Shown: positions 36,635 through 45,175, numbered from the stretch's first letter. The stretch is 64,000 nt of DNA from Alcanivorax sp. (GCA_017794945.1 CP051239.1:1664692-1728691), one strand, 5' to 3'. The notes: generated by a model not told the origin, from the sequence alone. A program made the numbers and translations.

Positions 36635-37555
36635 ATGCTGGATATAAGGTTTAAGGACCTCTCCTTTTTGACCGGTGTGTTGGAGCGCGGCAGTTTGGGT
36701 GAGAAAGACCTTCGGTCGATTTTGATTAATAATGTTCATGGTATCGCAGGCCGCGTTTCCGGACTTCTACGTTTTTTAACTGATATCAAAGTTATAGTTA
36801 AAAAATGCGATCAGTATCACCTGGTGGCAAGTGAAGCTGGGAGCTCGGCAGAAATGCTAATACACAAGGTTTTATCTGCCGATAGCTTCAGGGTGGCGTT
36901 TGAGAATGCTCCGGGCGCTGTCAGTTTTCAAAAGTATGCACAAGAAGCTATACATCTAAATTCGACTCTCATTCCCCACAACTTTTTATGGCTGATTTTC
37001 TTTCTCGAGGATCTAGGTTTTTGCTCTAGGGCCGGAGGACCGTTCTATCGCGTGTCTAAAGCATGGAGCGAAGAGTTCCTGGCTAGTTTAGTAAAAATAA
37101 AATCTAGTGCTTCAGCTGACCCAGTAAGTCCTGAGGATTTGCGGATCATTCAGGACAGAAATGCGGAGCAGGGGTTGGCGGCGGAGAGGTTTGTATTGAA
37201 GTACGAACGCCGGCGCCTTAAAGGGCACGTTTTTTTAAATGAAATAGACCATGTTGCTCTAAAAGATGTGTCATTGGGGTTTGATATTTTGTCGCTCAAC
37301 TCAATTTCGGATTTGACGTTTTCTAGAAAAATAGAAGTTAAGTCGTGGACTCATACGAAGCGGTTTTTTTTATCGAGAAATGAATACGTCGCCGCAAAAA
37401 AATACGGCCAGAATTACTTCTTATATCTCGTGGATATGAATAAAATCTACGAGCCTGGCTACGCTCCGGAGATACATGCCGATCCAGCTTTGCTAATGGA
37501 AAGTGGAGACTGGTGCTTCTCCGTAGAACCGGAAAGCTGGCGAGTTTTCATGTAA
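36635..37555 (+). CDS. NO VEIN / DUF3883 domain protein, probable PD-(D/E)XK nuclease
   Basis: 306 residues. The C-terminal part matches the DUF3883 (NO VEIN C-terminal) pattern: AAERFVLKYERRRLKG, IDHVALKDVSLGFDILSLNS, RKIEVKSW and FFLSRNEYVAAKKYGQNYFLYLV. Asp217, Glu234 and Lys236 fit a PD-(D/E)XK active site (D-Xn-E-x-K), so a DNA-cutting function is likely. The N-terminal 170 residues resemble winged-helix folds only by prediction. The ATG overlaps nothing and begins directly after the helicase stop TAA. Confidence 0.78.
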   Translation: MLDIRFKDLSFLTGVLERGSLGEKDLRSILINNVHGIAGRVSGLLRFLTDIKVIVKKCDQYHLVASEAGSSAEMLIHKVLSADSFRVAFENAPGAVSFQKYAQEAIHLNSTLIPHNFLWLIFFLEDLGFCSRAGGPFYRVSKAWSEEFLASLVKIKSSASADPVSPEDLRIIQDRNAEQGLAAERFVLKYERRRLKGHVFLNEIDHVALKDVSLGFDILSLNSISDLTFSRKIEVKSWTHTKRFFLSRNEYVAAKKYGQNYFLYLVDMNKIYEPGYAPEIHADPALLMESGDWCFSVEPESWRVFM

Positions 37556-38004
37556 ACTAATCGAAGTTCCCCAACAAGTAAGGGCTCCGACCCCTAAAGC
37601 TTTCTATGTTGCCCAACATCGGATTTTTTATGGCTCTCTGGCGACTTTTTTGCTTACTTCAAGGATCAGGACTAGCCCCTTAACCGAGGCCATAAGTACG
37701 CGGAGACCCCTCTTCTGGCGTCTAACATTTGGGCTGCCGGCCTCTATCCCCTCATTGATGCGGCGGCAAAGCTCAATGTCGCAGGCCTCGGCGACCTAGT
37801 GGTCGGCTGGGCCTTCCATGCGGGCTCTCCAGCCTCTCTTATTTGGCTAGTGTCCCCGCTCCGCTTCGGAAGGCGCCAGAACGACATCTCTGACGGCTTT
37901 GGGGCCTGAGTCCAATATGTGAAGCTAAGAGCTATGATGCCTTGTGGAGTGCATCTAGGATTCACGCTAATGTCCTTGCGGCCCGGTGTGGATGAGTGGG
38001 GTAG
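37556..38004. other. Non-coding AT/GC-mixed stretch, remains of older sequence
   Basis: 450 bases without an intact gene. Short frames in several directions are interrupted, and base composition is mixed, suggesting decayed host sequence between the defence operon and the gcvPB remnant. The part nearest 38004 leads into the gcvPB-like sequence; earlier parts I could not align to anything in the window. Confidence 0.4.
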
Positions 38005-38310
38005 GCATCTGAAGCCCATATGCCGAGTTGCCGGCGGCCTACCCCGATCGCAGCGTTCATCCTCAGCTTCGCCACACATGCCAAGCGTAACCATACGACC
38101 TCCCTTACGATCTACTCCCCGCTGCTGGCGCGCGTGTGCTTCCTGATCGAGTCCGCCGAACTTGAGGAAGTCCCAGGAGACTTTATCGTAACAATCGCCA
38201 AGATATTTGAAGGAGCTACTACTTTCCCGGAGCCGTCACCGAAGCGCCGGCCCACAGACTGCGCGACCGTTGGAGGGGGCGAAAAAAATTGGCTTTTTGG
38301 GGGCGATTAA
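38005..38310 (+). pseudogene. gcvPB: Decayed 3' end of gcvPB
   Basis: The sequence is recognisably the last ~110 codons of gcvPB. Translated blocks FILSFATHAKRNHTTSL and IYSPLLARVCFLIES match [17 protein letters not shown] and [15 protein letters not shown] of the intact gene, then DFIVTIAKIFEG matches [12 protein letters not shown]. About 40 bases are missing between the first two blocks, and a one-base deletion shifts the frame near CCGTCACCGAAGCGCCG. The final 20 codons are the same length in both, ending GGD-stop versus WSE-stop. Same strand as gcvPB, 6.6 kb away. It does not encode an active enzyme. Confidence 0.85.
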
Positions 38311-38555
38311 TGGCAAAGTTTCAAGCGTTAGTTAGTGGTTACTACCAGAGCGGCATTTTCAGAATCTTTATTGTGCCTGGGGAGCGATTGGATAGAAACT
38401 TGACTGTGACCCCGGTCACGTTTTTTACTTTGTCTGGGGAACACCTATTTGAGCGAGACGCGCAAGCCATCATGCGCGTTCGTTACGTTATCACTCAGGT
38501 CGTATTTGGCCTAATGCCTGCTACAGTAGATAAGGAGAAGTTGTGCCATTCCTAA
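38310..38555 (+). CDS. Small hypothetical protein of island module 2
   Basis: 81 residues, unknown. The ATG overlaps the last base of the gcvPB-remnant stop (TAATGG). Sequence SGYYQSGIFRIFIVPGERLDRNLTVTPVTFFTLSGEHLFERDAQAIMRVRYVITQ looks like a compact beta-rich domain. It overlaps the next gene by 13 bases, so it probably begins the three-gene operon 38310-40180. An in-frame TTG at 38289 is the alternative start. Confidence 0.55.
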   Translation: MAKFQALVSGYYQSGIFRIFIVPGERLDRNLTVTPVTFFTLSGEHLFERDAQAIMRVRYVITQVVFGLMPATVDKEKLCHS

Positions 38556-39568
38556 AAAAACTAGAATTCGGGAATTATACTCTAAGGTTTGGCGACAAAA
38601 AGGTTCTTCTTGACCTTTTTGACGAGGTTGTAATGCCATCCTTCCAGGAGATGCGCTATGTAAGGCACCTTAAGGATAAAGGTGATTATTTCTTTCTGGA
38701 CACAAAGGTGGTGGTTTTGGACGATAATCCCGAAGCTCCTGTGCTGGGTATAGCGGGTAGAGTTGTAAAGAATACTAAGCTGAAAAGAGAGCAAATTTAC
38801 CGACCTGAAGGTGGTATAATTGAAGACCGAAGTGAACTAGAAACAGCGCCCAGTTCTACTTTTTTGCTGATACTCAATAACCATCGACTTGTATTGTCTA
38901 AAGAAGTTCCAGGCGCACCTACTATCCAGAACTTTCAAAGCACCAGCCAATATTGCTTAAAGAAGCGCCACCAACAATTTGTTAATGGGGTTTACGAGAA
39001 AGAAAAGACTAGAAGAAAGAAGAACCCAGAACTTGATCGTGTTACCAAAAAGTCGCTTTATGAAAAGTACCCTGTCCCAGTTCTTAGGATAACGCCGCTT
39101 TCCGACAGAGAGTCTTTGAGAGCGTTCGTTGATCGCCTTGAACATATCGACAAAGTTACAATAAAATTACTTCCAACCAATAAGGAAGAAATAGATAATG
39201 ATGACTTCTGGTCTGACTTTGGGCGTCGTCGTGAAGAAATGAATAGCAAGAATGCAAAAGTGGAATTTGCGAATGCATCAGAGGGGCTTGATAACGATAA
39301 AGTCTATGATCAAGCGAGTTCAGCCTCAAGCCTAGGCAATTCAGAGATTAAGTTCAAAGGTTATGATGCTCAAGGCGACACTATTCGAGGGAGTAACGAA
39401 GACTTCAATCTAACAGTTGAGCTTGAGGATCTTCCAAAGGACGCAGAAAGAGCCGCGCGTGAAAAGTACGCGCAATTTAAACATTTGGCGAAATCTAACG
39501 TAGTTTCCATGCCGGCTGTGGCAGCCAGTGTAATAAATAAAATCAAAGATATATTTGGAAGGCTTTAG
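38543..39568 (+). CDS. Hypothetical protein of island module 2
   Basis: 341 residues, no family recognised. GTG start at 38543 with AAGGAG upstream; begins PFLKKLEFGNYTLRFGDKKVLLDLFDEVVMP. The middle (RHQQFVNGVYEKEKTRRKKNPELD) is highly charged. The C-terminal 100 residues are acidic and the end (VVSMPAVAASVINKIKDIFGRL) is amphipathic. It is followed three bases later by a four-helix membrane protein. The gene pair shape (soluble sensor plus membrane effector) is common in abortive-infection systems; this is inference. Confidence 0.7.
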   Translation: MPFLKKLEFGNYTLRFGDKKVLLDLFDEVVMPSFQEMRYVRHLKDKGDYFFLDTKVVVLDDNPEAPVLGIAGRVVKNTKLKREQIYRPEGGIIEDRSELETAPSSTFLLILNNHRLVLSKEVPGAPTIQNFQSTSQYCLKKRHQQFVNGVYEKEKTRRKKNPELDRVTKKSLYEKYPVPVLRITPLSDRESLRAFVDRLEHIDKVTIKLLPTNKEEIDNDDFWSDFGRRREEMNSKNAKVEFANASEGLDNDKVYDQASSASSLGNSEIKFKGYDAQGDTIRGSNEDFNLTVELEDLPKDAERAAREKYAQFKHLAKSNVVSMPAVAASVINKIKDIFGRL

Positions 39569-39571
39569 GCG

Positions 39572-40180
39572 ATGTACTCCTTTGATGAGTCAGCTTTGAC
39601 AAGCGAGAAATCTCTATGGGATGTATATAAATTATCGAGGAGAATATTGCCTAGCAAATTTCAGGTTATTTTCGTGCTTGGCAGTTTTTTGGCATTGGCT
39701 TCGAATTCTTTCTTTCTTTCGAGTAATGAAGCCATAATCTTGTCCGACCTAAGGAAATGGTCGGAAATGGGATTTGGTTTCTCTATTACAATACTCGGTT
39801 TCCTCATTGCCGGCTTCACGATATTCGCAACGCTGTCGAAGCCTAAGATGATGTTGGCAATGATGGATCATACAAACAAAGAAACAGGCTTGCCGACGCT
39901 TAAGTATAATTTTTTCGCCTTCATGAAGGTATTCATCGCATATATATCTTTCCTTATCCTCTACGCACTTATTTTGCTATTTGGCCAGCCTGATGGCTTT
40001 ATGTCGAATATCGTAGGTTATCTTCCTGAATCCGATTGTGTGAAATCAATATTGATAAATTTGGCGTATGCTATTGTGGGAAGCAGCTTTATTTACCTAT
40101 TGCTTCTGCTGAAGTCGTTTGTCTTTAATATATATGCAATCGTTATGAATATGCTGCGGTGGGAGTATCACCAAGACTAA
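39572..40180 (+). CDS. Four-helix integral membrane protein of island module 2
   Basis: 202 residues with four hydrophobic segments at about 33-52, 66-88, 116-138 and 160-186. The loops are short; the N-terminus is soluble (MYSFDESALTSEKSLWDVYKLSRRILP). No family recognised. Start codon three bases after the upstream stop, so co-translated. A membrane effector in a defence module is one possible role. Low GC like the rest of the island. Confidence 0.7.
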   Translation: MYSFDESALTSEKSLWDVYKLSRRILPSKFQVIFVLGSFLALASNSFFLSSNEAIILSDLRKWSEMGFGFSITILGFLIAGFTIFATLSKPKMMLAMMDHTNKETGLPTLKYNFFAFMKVFIAYISFLILYALILLFGQPDGFMSNIVGYLPESDCVKSILINLAYAIVGSSFIYLLLLLKSFVFNIYAIVMNMLRWEYHQD

Positions 40181-40800
40181 ACAGGTAATAAGGTGGTCGG
40201 CGGGGAGCGTGCTGCGCTCCATTGGCGCCTCTTGCCTCTGAGCCACCTTTGAGCAATTATCGGCTACCCTACTGTGCTTTCTTTCTTTGGATCACGCGAT
40301 CTCTCGGCTCAAGGTTAAGAGGAAGTCCATATAGTGTAGTCGGTCTTTTATAAGACGAAATGATTCAATGCTGCCCAGTGAAACTCTTTCAGAAATTTAT
40401 CCTTAAAAGTGAAGGAACTCGGATTTCTCCGATTGCTAAATACGCTTTAAGCCTCTTGCCTGGTTACTAAAATTGAATATTGCTTTCGAAATGCGGGCAC
40501 GGCTGAAAAAATAACTTGGCGCTCAATGCATGCCAAGACTGCTTTGTGGCTTGAAGACTAAGAAAGCTATATGGGTAAACAAAGGTAAATGTTTCGAAGA
40601 GGTTTCGCCGCGTCGTGGATGGACACATATAATTATTTCTAATATTGCGGATCAGTTTTACTCCGGCGATCTATCTTGTTTTCCGGTTTAGCCGGTTTTG
40701 CATTAGGCTGATCTTGGTGGAGGTAAAGCGGTTGTTGAATAAAATAGGATTATCGAAAACTCAGTTTTATGCGCTGTCTTCGAAACTCTAAATGCAGGGA
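40181..40800. other. AT-rich region without genes
   Basis: 620 bases between the membrane protein and the symE-like gene. Frames are short and interrupted. A GC-rich inverted patch GGAGCGTGCTGCGCTCC (40204-40220) is present. I see no RNA gene, integrase or tRNA. Confidence 0.4.
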
Positions 40801-40821
40801 GGCCCGGTGTTTGACCGGGCC
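40801..40821. terminator. Hairpin downstream of symE-like gene
   Basis: Perfect 8-base stem GGCCCGGT / ACCGGGCC with 5-base loop GTTTG, six bases past the symE stop. No T-run on either strand, so it is a weak terminator or a processing/stability hairpin. Confidence 0.5.
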
Positions 40822-40827
40822 GAATGC

Positions 40828-41028
40828 TTACCGACTGCTATCCCGAATAATGGAAAGCCGACCATCTTCAACGGATACCGACACAGGCGTATCGATGTTG
40901 AACCCGGCTTGTTCCAGCCAGGTACCTTTGAGAAGAAGGAATGGAGTGATGCGGTTGCCGCTGTAAGGCTCGCTTTTCAGCGTGTAATCCCAGTGACCTT
41001 TGCGGACTTTCAGCTTGCGCTGTTTCAT
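40828..41028 (-). CDS. symE: SymE family protein (type I toxin homologue)
   Basis: 66 residues. The C-terminal PFLLLKGTWLEQAGFNIDTPVSVSVEDGRLSII is the SymE/AbrB-like swapped-hairpin pattern (LxGxWLxxAGF..G.PV.V....G.L.I). In E. coli SymE is an SOS-induced protein kept in check by the antisense RNA SymR. AGGAG lies upstream of the ATG. It sits at the right side of the AT-rich island. No LexA box or SymR-like promoter was confidently seen. Confidence 0.82.
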   Translation of the reverse strand: MKQRKLKVRKGHWDYTLKSEPYSGNRITPFLLLKGTWLEQAGFNIDTPVSVSVEDGRLSIIRDSSR

Positions 41029-41327
41029 GATGTTGCTCCTTGTGCTTATTTCGAATTAAAAGCAATGGGTGGTCAGGAGGTTCGAAACAGCCACAAGAAC
41101 TGCTCTGGGTATTTCCCGAAGGTGTTGTATTCCCCAGACCTCCCGACCCTTACAGGCCGGTTTTCAGGCACAAAAATACCGCGGTTGGTTCGGGTTGCGG
41201 TGAGGCCCGCTTGTGGGAGTTTCGACGCTCCTTGTACAAAGTGTAGTTCTGTTTGCGCTACTGTCAATATGTCCAGTGCGCAAGAGCGTCGATAGAGCAT
41301 TTTTCCTACAGGCTTTTAATCTATTGC

Positions 41328-42557
41328 TTACCTGAACGTGATGATCGGTTTCGTTGCTCGCGCGGTTCTTCGCTTTCTCCACCAGATCATTACCCCCGTC
41401 ACGCTCAACACGATCACCGCTAATCCCAACACCGTCGCAAGAACCCGATAAACGATTCCACCCACCGCCGCGATATGCAGGCTGGTCAGCCAGGTGGTCA
41501 CCGTATTCCCTGCCGCTTCCCCGGTGGGCAGGTAGTGGCCCAGCAGGGCGCCGTCCGTGGCGTCCACATACACCCAGGTCTCGCCGAACCGTTCGTTCAC
41601 GTCGCTGCTGGTGCGCGCCATCAGTTTGAGGGCGTTCTTGTGTGGGGTGTAGGCGAAACGTTCCAGGGCGTGGATTGTTATGTCGCGGTCCTCGGCCAGG
41701 GCTTCCAGGTGTCGGCGGGCGGCGTGGTAGCCGGGTTCCCAGCCGATGGGCGGTTGTGGGCTGGGGTTGGCGCGGGTGGGCACGGTGGCGAGCGGGTCTT
41801 CCTGGAAGCCGAGGAACAGGCCGGTGGTGGGGCGGTAGACTTCGTCGTAGAGGGTGAGGGCGACGCCGCTCCAGGCGAAGACCAGCAGCAGGGCCCAGGG
41901 CCAGAGGCCGCCGGCGCGGTGCAGGTCGAAGGTGCGTTTGTGGCCGCCGGCGCGCCAGCGGAGGCGCCAGGCTTTGGCCCAGCGTGTCCAGAAGCGGCGG
42001 GGGCGGTGCCGGGCGTCGCGGCGGCGCGGCGGGGGGAAGGTGAGCCAGGCGCCGACGAAGCAGTCCAGGGTCCAGAGCAGGGCGATGACGCCGAAGATCC
42101 AGGTGCCTATGGTGCCCAGGGCCAGGGAGTGGTGCAGGCGGTAGACAAAGGGCATCAGGTTGGCGAGGCCCTGGCTGAGGTCGCCCCACAGGCGGCCGCC
42201 GAGGATCTGGCCGGTGTAGGGGTTCACGAACACTTCGTCGATGGGTAAGGCCGGCGCGCCCGGTTTGGCGCTGAGGAAGAAGCGCACCGGGCTGTGGGCG
42301 TCCGGGGGCGCGAGCATCATCCAGTGGACGTTGGCGTCCGGGTAGGCGGCGTCCACCTGGTCGCGCAGGGCGAAGGGCGAGAGCGGTTCGCTGTGCGACG
42401 CCGGGGGCTCGACTTGCAGCCATTGCGGGTTGATCAGGGCGTCGAGCTCGTAATACCACACCAGCAGCGCGCCGGTGAGGCCGGCGATGATCAGGAAGCC
42501 TGCCATCACCAGCCCGACGTAGCGGTGCAGGACGACGAACCGCTGTCGTACTGTCAT
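41328..42557 (-). CDS. PepSY domain transmembrane protein, siderophore utilisation
   Basis: 409 residues with an N-terminal membrane helix (RYVGLVMAGFLIIAGLTGALLVW), two PepSY-like domains and further helices, ending GLAVIVLSVTGVMIWWRKRR. These PepSY_TM proteins accompany TonB-dependent siderophore receptors and probably act in ferric reduction or release at the inner membrane. It starts 13 bases after the receptor gene stop and belongs to the Fur-linked operon. Confidence 0.88.
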   Translation of the reverse strand: MTVRQRFVVLHRYVGLVMAGFLIIAGLTGALLVWYYELDALINPQWLQVEPPASHSEPLSPFALRDQVDAAYPDANVHWMMLAPPDAHSPVRFFLSAKPGAPALPIDEVFVNPYTGQILGGRLWGDLSQGLANLMPFVYRLHHSLALGTIGTWIFGVIALLWTLDCFVGAWLTFPPPRRRDARHRPRRFWTRWAKAWRLRWRAGGHKRTFDLHRAGGLWPWALLLVFAWSGVALTLYDEVYRPTTGLFLGFQEDPLATVPTRANPSPQPPIGWEPGYHAARRHLEALAEDRDITIHALERFAYTPHKNALKLMARTSSDVNERFGETWVYVDATDGALLGHYLPTGEAAGNTVTTWLTSLHIAAVGGIVYRVLATVLGLAVIVLSVTGVMIWWRKRRTARATKPIITFR

Positions 42558-42570
42558 TGAAGAAGGCCCA

Positions 42571-44865
42571 TTAGAACAGGTACTTCACGCGCGCCAAGTA
42601 AGTGCGGCCTTCCTCGCGGATCACGCCGTCGAACGAGCCGGGGGAGAAGATCTCCTCGTCGGTGACGTTGTTGAGCAGCAGGTCCAGTTGCAGGGCGTCG
42701 GTGACGGCGTAGTAGGCGCCCAGGTCCACGCGGGTGTAGGCGGGCAGGGTGACGCTGTTGTCCGCGTTGGCGGGGCGTTCGTCCACGTAGGCGACGGTGC
42801 CGCCCAGGCTCAGGCCGGTGACGGCGTTGAGGTAGTAGCGGCTTTGCAGGGCGGCGGTGTGCAGGGGCACGTTGACGAAGCGGTTGCCTTCCAGGGTGTC
42901 GTCGTCGGTGCGCAGCACTTCGGTGTCGGTGTAGCCGTAGCCGGCGCTCAGGTAGAGGTTGGCGGTGGCGTAGCCGTCCACGGTGAGTTCGGCGCCCTGG
43001 GAGCGGGCGCGGCCCTGGGCCACCAGGAAGCCGGCGTTGAGCGGGTCGCTGATCGGCATGTTGTCCTTGTCGATGACGAAGCCGGCGGCGTTGATGTTGA
43101 GGCGGCCGGCGGTGACGCGCACGCCCGCTTCGTATTGCACGCTCTCTTCCGCGTCCAGCGGCTGGCGGCCGGAGGTGGTGCCCTGCTGGGGTACGAAGGC
43201 TTCGTTGCGGCTGGTGTAGAGCGAGGTGCTGTCGGTGAGGTCGTAGACCAGGCCGAGCTGGGTGGTCCAGGCGGTTTCACCGAGCTCGGCGCGGGTGATG
43301 GCGTTGTTGTTCATGAAGTCGGTGGTTTTCTGGGATTGCTCCGCGTCGGTGTAGCGCAGGCCGGCGAGCAGGGTCCACTTCTCGGCGAGGGTGATGCGGT
43401 CCTGGACGAAGCCGGCGAGGATGCGGTCGGTCTGGGTGAAGCCGCGGTCGCGGGCTTTCGTGCTCAGGTCCATCGGGCCGTACACCGGCTCGTACAGGTC
43501 GATGGCATCGACCAGGAACACCTGGGTGGGGCGGGTGCTGTCGGATTCCCGGTAGTTTACGCCGGCGATAAAGCGGTGGGTCATGCCGGCCAGGGTGGCT
43601 TCGCCGCTCAGGTCGAGGATCACTTCGTGGTCGGTCTGCTGGGCGTCGTCGCTGGCGAAGATGATGCGGTCGAGGGTGCGGAAGTCCGCGCCCAGGCCGA
43701 ATGGGGCGTATTCCTGGAACGTCTGGTCATTGCGGGTGTAGGCGTAGCTCAGGCGGGCGTCGATGGTGTCGGTGATCGCCTGGGTGAGCCGGGTGTTCAG
43801 GTAAATGGAATCCCGCTCGGTGGTGGCGTCTTTCCAGGCGGTGTTGAAGTCGTCGCTGTAGTCGCCGTTGGGGTTGGGCTCGATGGCGCCTTCCGCCGGG
43901 GCGCCGCCGGGCAGGGCGGTCCATTCGTTGGCGGAGTAGCTGCCTTCCACGGTGAGGTTGGTGGTGTCGGTGAGGTCCACGGTGACGTTGGGCGCCACGA
44001 ACAGGCGCTCGTAGCCCCAGTAGTCCATGGAGGCGTTGCTGTCCTGGTGGGCCAGGTTGAGGCGCGCGCGCACCCGGTCGTTGAGCGGGCCGGTCACGTC
44101 CAGGGTGGTGCGGTGGTAATCGTAGCTGCCGTATTCGGCGCCCACTTCCGCCTGGTAGTAGTCCAGCGGCTGCTTGGTGACCACGTTGATGGTGCCGCCC
44201 GGCTCCATCTGGCCGTACAGCACCGAGGCCGGGCCCTTGAGGATTTCCAGGCGCTCCACGTTGGCGAGATCCGTGGGGTGGTCGGTTTGCCGGAAGCCCA
44301 GGCCGTTGACGGATTCCTCCGCGTTGAAGCCGCGGATCAGGAAGTCGTCGGCGAACATGTCGCGGCCGGAGCCGGCGCGGTTGGCGCTGGGGGTGAGGCG
44401 CACCACGTCGCCGACGGTGTCGGCCTGGGCCAGCGCGAAGTTTTCGCGGTTGTAGACGCTGACGCTCTGGGGGATGGCTTCCACGGTGTCGTTCTTCTGG
44501 CGGCCGTAGACGGACACCGCTTCCAGGGTATTGCTCTCTGCGTCCGGCGCCGCTTCCAATCGGTAGCCGCTGTCCACCCGCACGGCGGTGACGCCGCTGC
44601 CGGCGAGCAGTGCGCGCAGGGCTTGCTCCGGGGTGTAGTCGCCGCTCAGCGCCGGCGCCTGCTTGCCGTCCAGCAGCGAGGCGTCGCCGCCGATCGCCAG
44701 CCCGGTTTGCCGGGCCAGGTCGATCACCGCCTGGTCCAGGGGTTGGGCGGGCAGGTTGATGGTTTGCGGCGTCTGGGTTTGCGCCAGGGCCGGTTGGATG
44801 AGCGATAGCGGGGTCAGCAAGCCGAGCAGCAACAGCGCCTTGGGCGCGGTGGTTCCGGTGTTCAT
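42571..44865 (-). CDS. TonB-dependent siderophore receptor with STN domain
   Basis: 764 residues. The start MNTGTTAPKALLLLGLLTPLSLIQPALA is a signal peptide; the frame continues upstream but the extra part is non-protein-like REP sequence. Residues about 30-85 are a STN (secretin/TonB N-terminal) domain, used for signalling to FecR; the plug has DTVEAIPQSVSVYNRENF as TonB-box/plug start, and the barrel ends ARVKYLF with a C-terminal Phe. Likely an outer membrane hydroxamate/catecholate receptor of the FpvA/FoxA type; ligand unknown. Confidence 0.93.
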   Translation of the reverse strand: MNTGTTAPKALLLLGLLTPLSLIQPALAQTQTPQTINLPAQPLDQAVIDLARQTGLAIGGDASLLDGKQAPALSGDYTPEQALRALLAGSGVTAVRVDSGYRLEAAPDAESNTLEAVSVYGRQKNDTVEAIPQSVSVYNRENFALAQADTVGDVVRLTPSANRAGSGRDMFADDFLIRGFNAEESVNGLGFRQTDHPTDLANVERLEILKGPASVLYGQMEPGGTINVVTKQPLDYYQAEVGAEYGSYDYHRTTLDVTGPLNDRVRARLNLAHQDSNASMDYWGYERLFVAPNVTVDLTDTTNLTVEGSYSANEWTALPGGAPAEGAIEPNPNGDYSDDFNTAWKDATTERDSIYLNTRLTQAITDTIDARLSYAYTRNDQTFQEYAPFGLGADFRTLDRIIFASDDAQQTDHEVILDLSGEATLAGMTHRFIAGVNYRESDSTRPTQVFLVDAIDLYEPVYGPMDLSTKARDRGFTQTDRILAGFVQDRITLAEKWTLLAGLRYTDAEQSQKTTDFMNNNAITRAELGETAWTTQLGLVYDLTDSTSLYTSRNEAFVPQQGTTSGRQPLDAEESVQYEAGVRVTAGRLNINAAGFVIDKDNMPISDPLNAGFLVAQGRARSQGAELTVDGYATANLYLSAGYGYTDTEVLRTDDDTLEGNRFVNVPLHTAALQSRYYLNAVTGLSLGGTVAYVDERPANADNSVTLPAYTRVDLGAYYAVTDALQLDLLLNNVTDEEIFSPGSFDGVIREEGRTYLARVKYLF

Positions 44866-44962
44866 TCTTTGGCTCCAGCGTGGGTTCGCGGTGTTGTTTT
44901 CGCGTGTCTTACCTATGAAGACAAAGCAGGGGAGCCAATCGGGCAGTCTCGCCCCGAATTTT

Positions 44963-45175
44963 TTTGTGGAAGCGGGCCTGTTTTGTGGAAGCGGGCTCCT
45001 TTGTGGGAGCGAGCCTGCTCGCGAAAGGGCGGCGTTAGCCACCCGGCAGGATTCCAGAGGCCTTTCTAACGGCGGCACCAACAAAGTCTCTGGAATCCTG
45101 CCGGCAAGCAGAGCTTGCCTTTCGCGGGCTGGGCCCGCTCCTACAAAAAACTCGCTCCCACAAGTTTCTATCGAG
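44963..45175. repeat. REP elements between fecR and receptor genes
   Basis: An inverted REP pair like that at 26652: arm 1 GTGGGAGCGAGCCTGCTCGCGAAAGG..GGCAGGATTCCAGAGG (45003-45060), arm 2 its reverse complement (45086-45152). Left of it are two further copies of TTGTGGAAGCGGGC (44964, 44982), and CTCGCTCCCACAAG closes the right. The elements lie between fecR and the receptor, where a regulated promoter would be expected. Confidence 0.8.

Noticed and set aside
31653..37555. DISARM or BREX
   Set aside because: A C5 methyltransferase and helicase are present, but DUF1998, PLD, PglZ, BrxC and Lon-type genes are absent.
37744..38094. A 116-codon minus-strand frame in the decayed region
   Set aside because: It crosses the gcvPB remnant on the opposite strand, has no ribosome site and no protein-like pattern.
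38310..40180. Kiwa (KwaA/KwaB) system
   Set aside because: Kiwa also has a four-helix membrane protein and a roughly 315-residue partner, but gene order is reversed and the partner shows no DUF4868-like sequence by eye.
40769..41295. Plus-strand frames over the symE locus
   Set aside because: They are antisense to a gene with a clear family match and a good ribosome site.
31415..41327. Integrase, transposase or tRNA that would explain the island
   Set aside because: No tyrosine or serine recombinase, IS transposase or tRNA is visible between the edges; only the gcvPB fragment hints at the insertion site.
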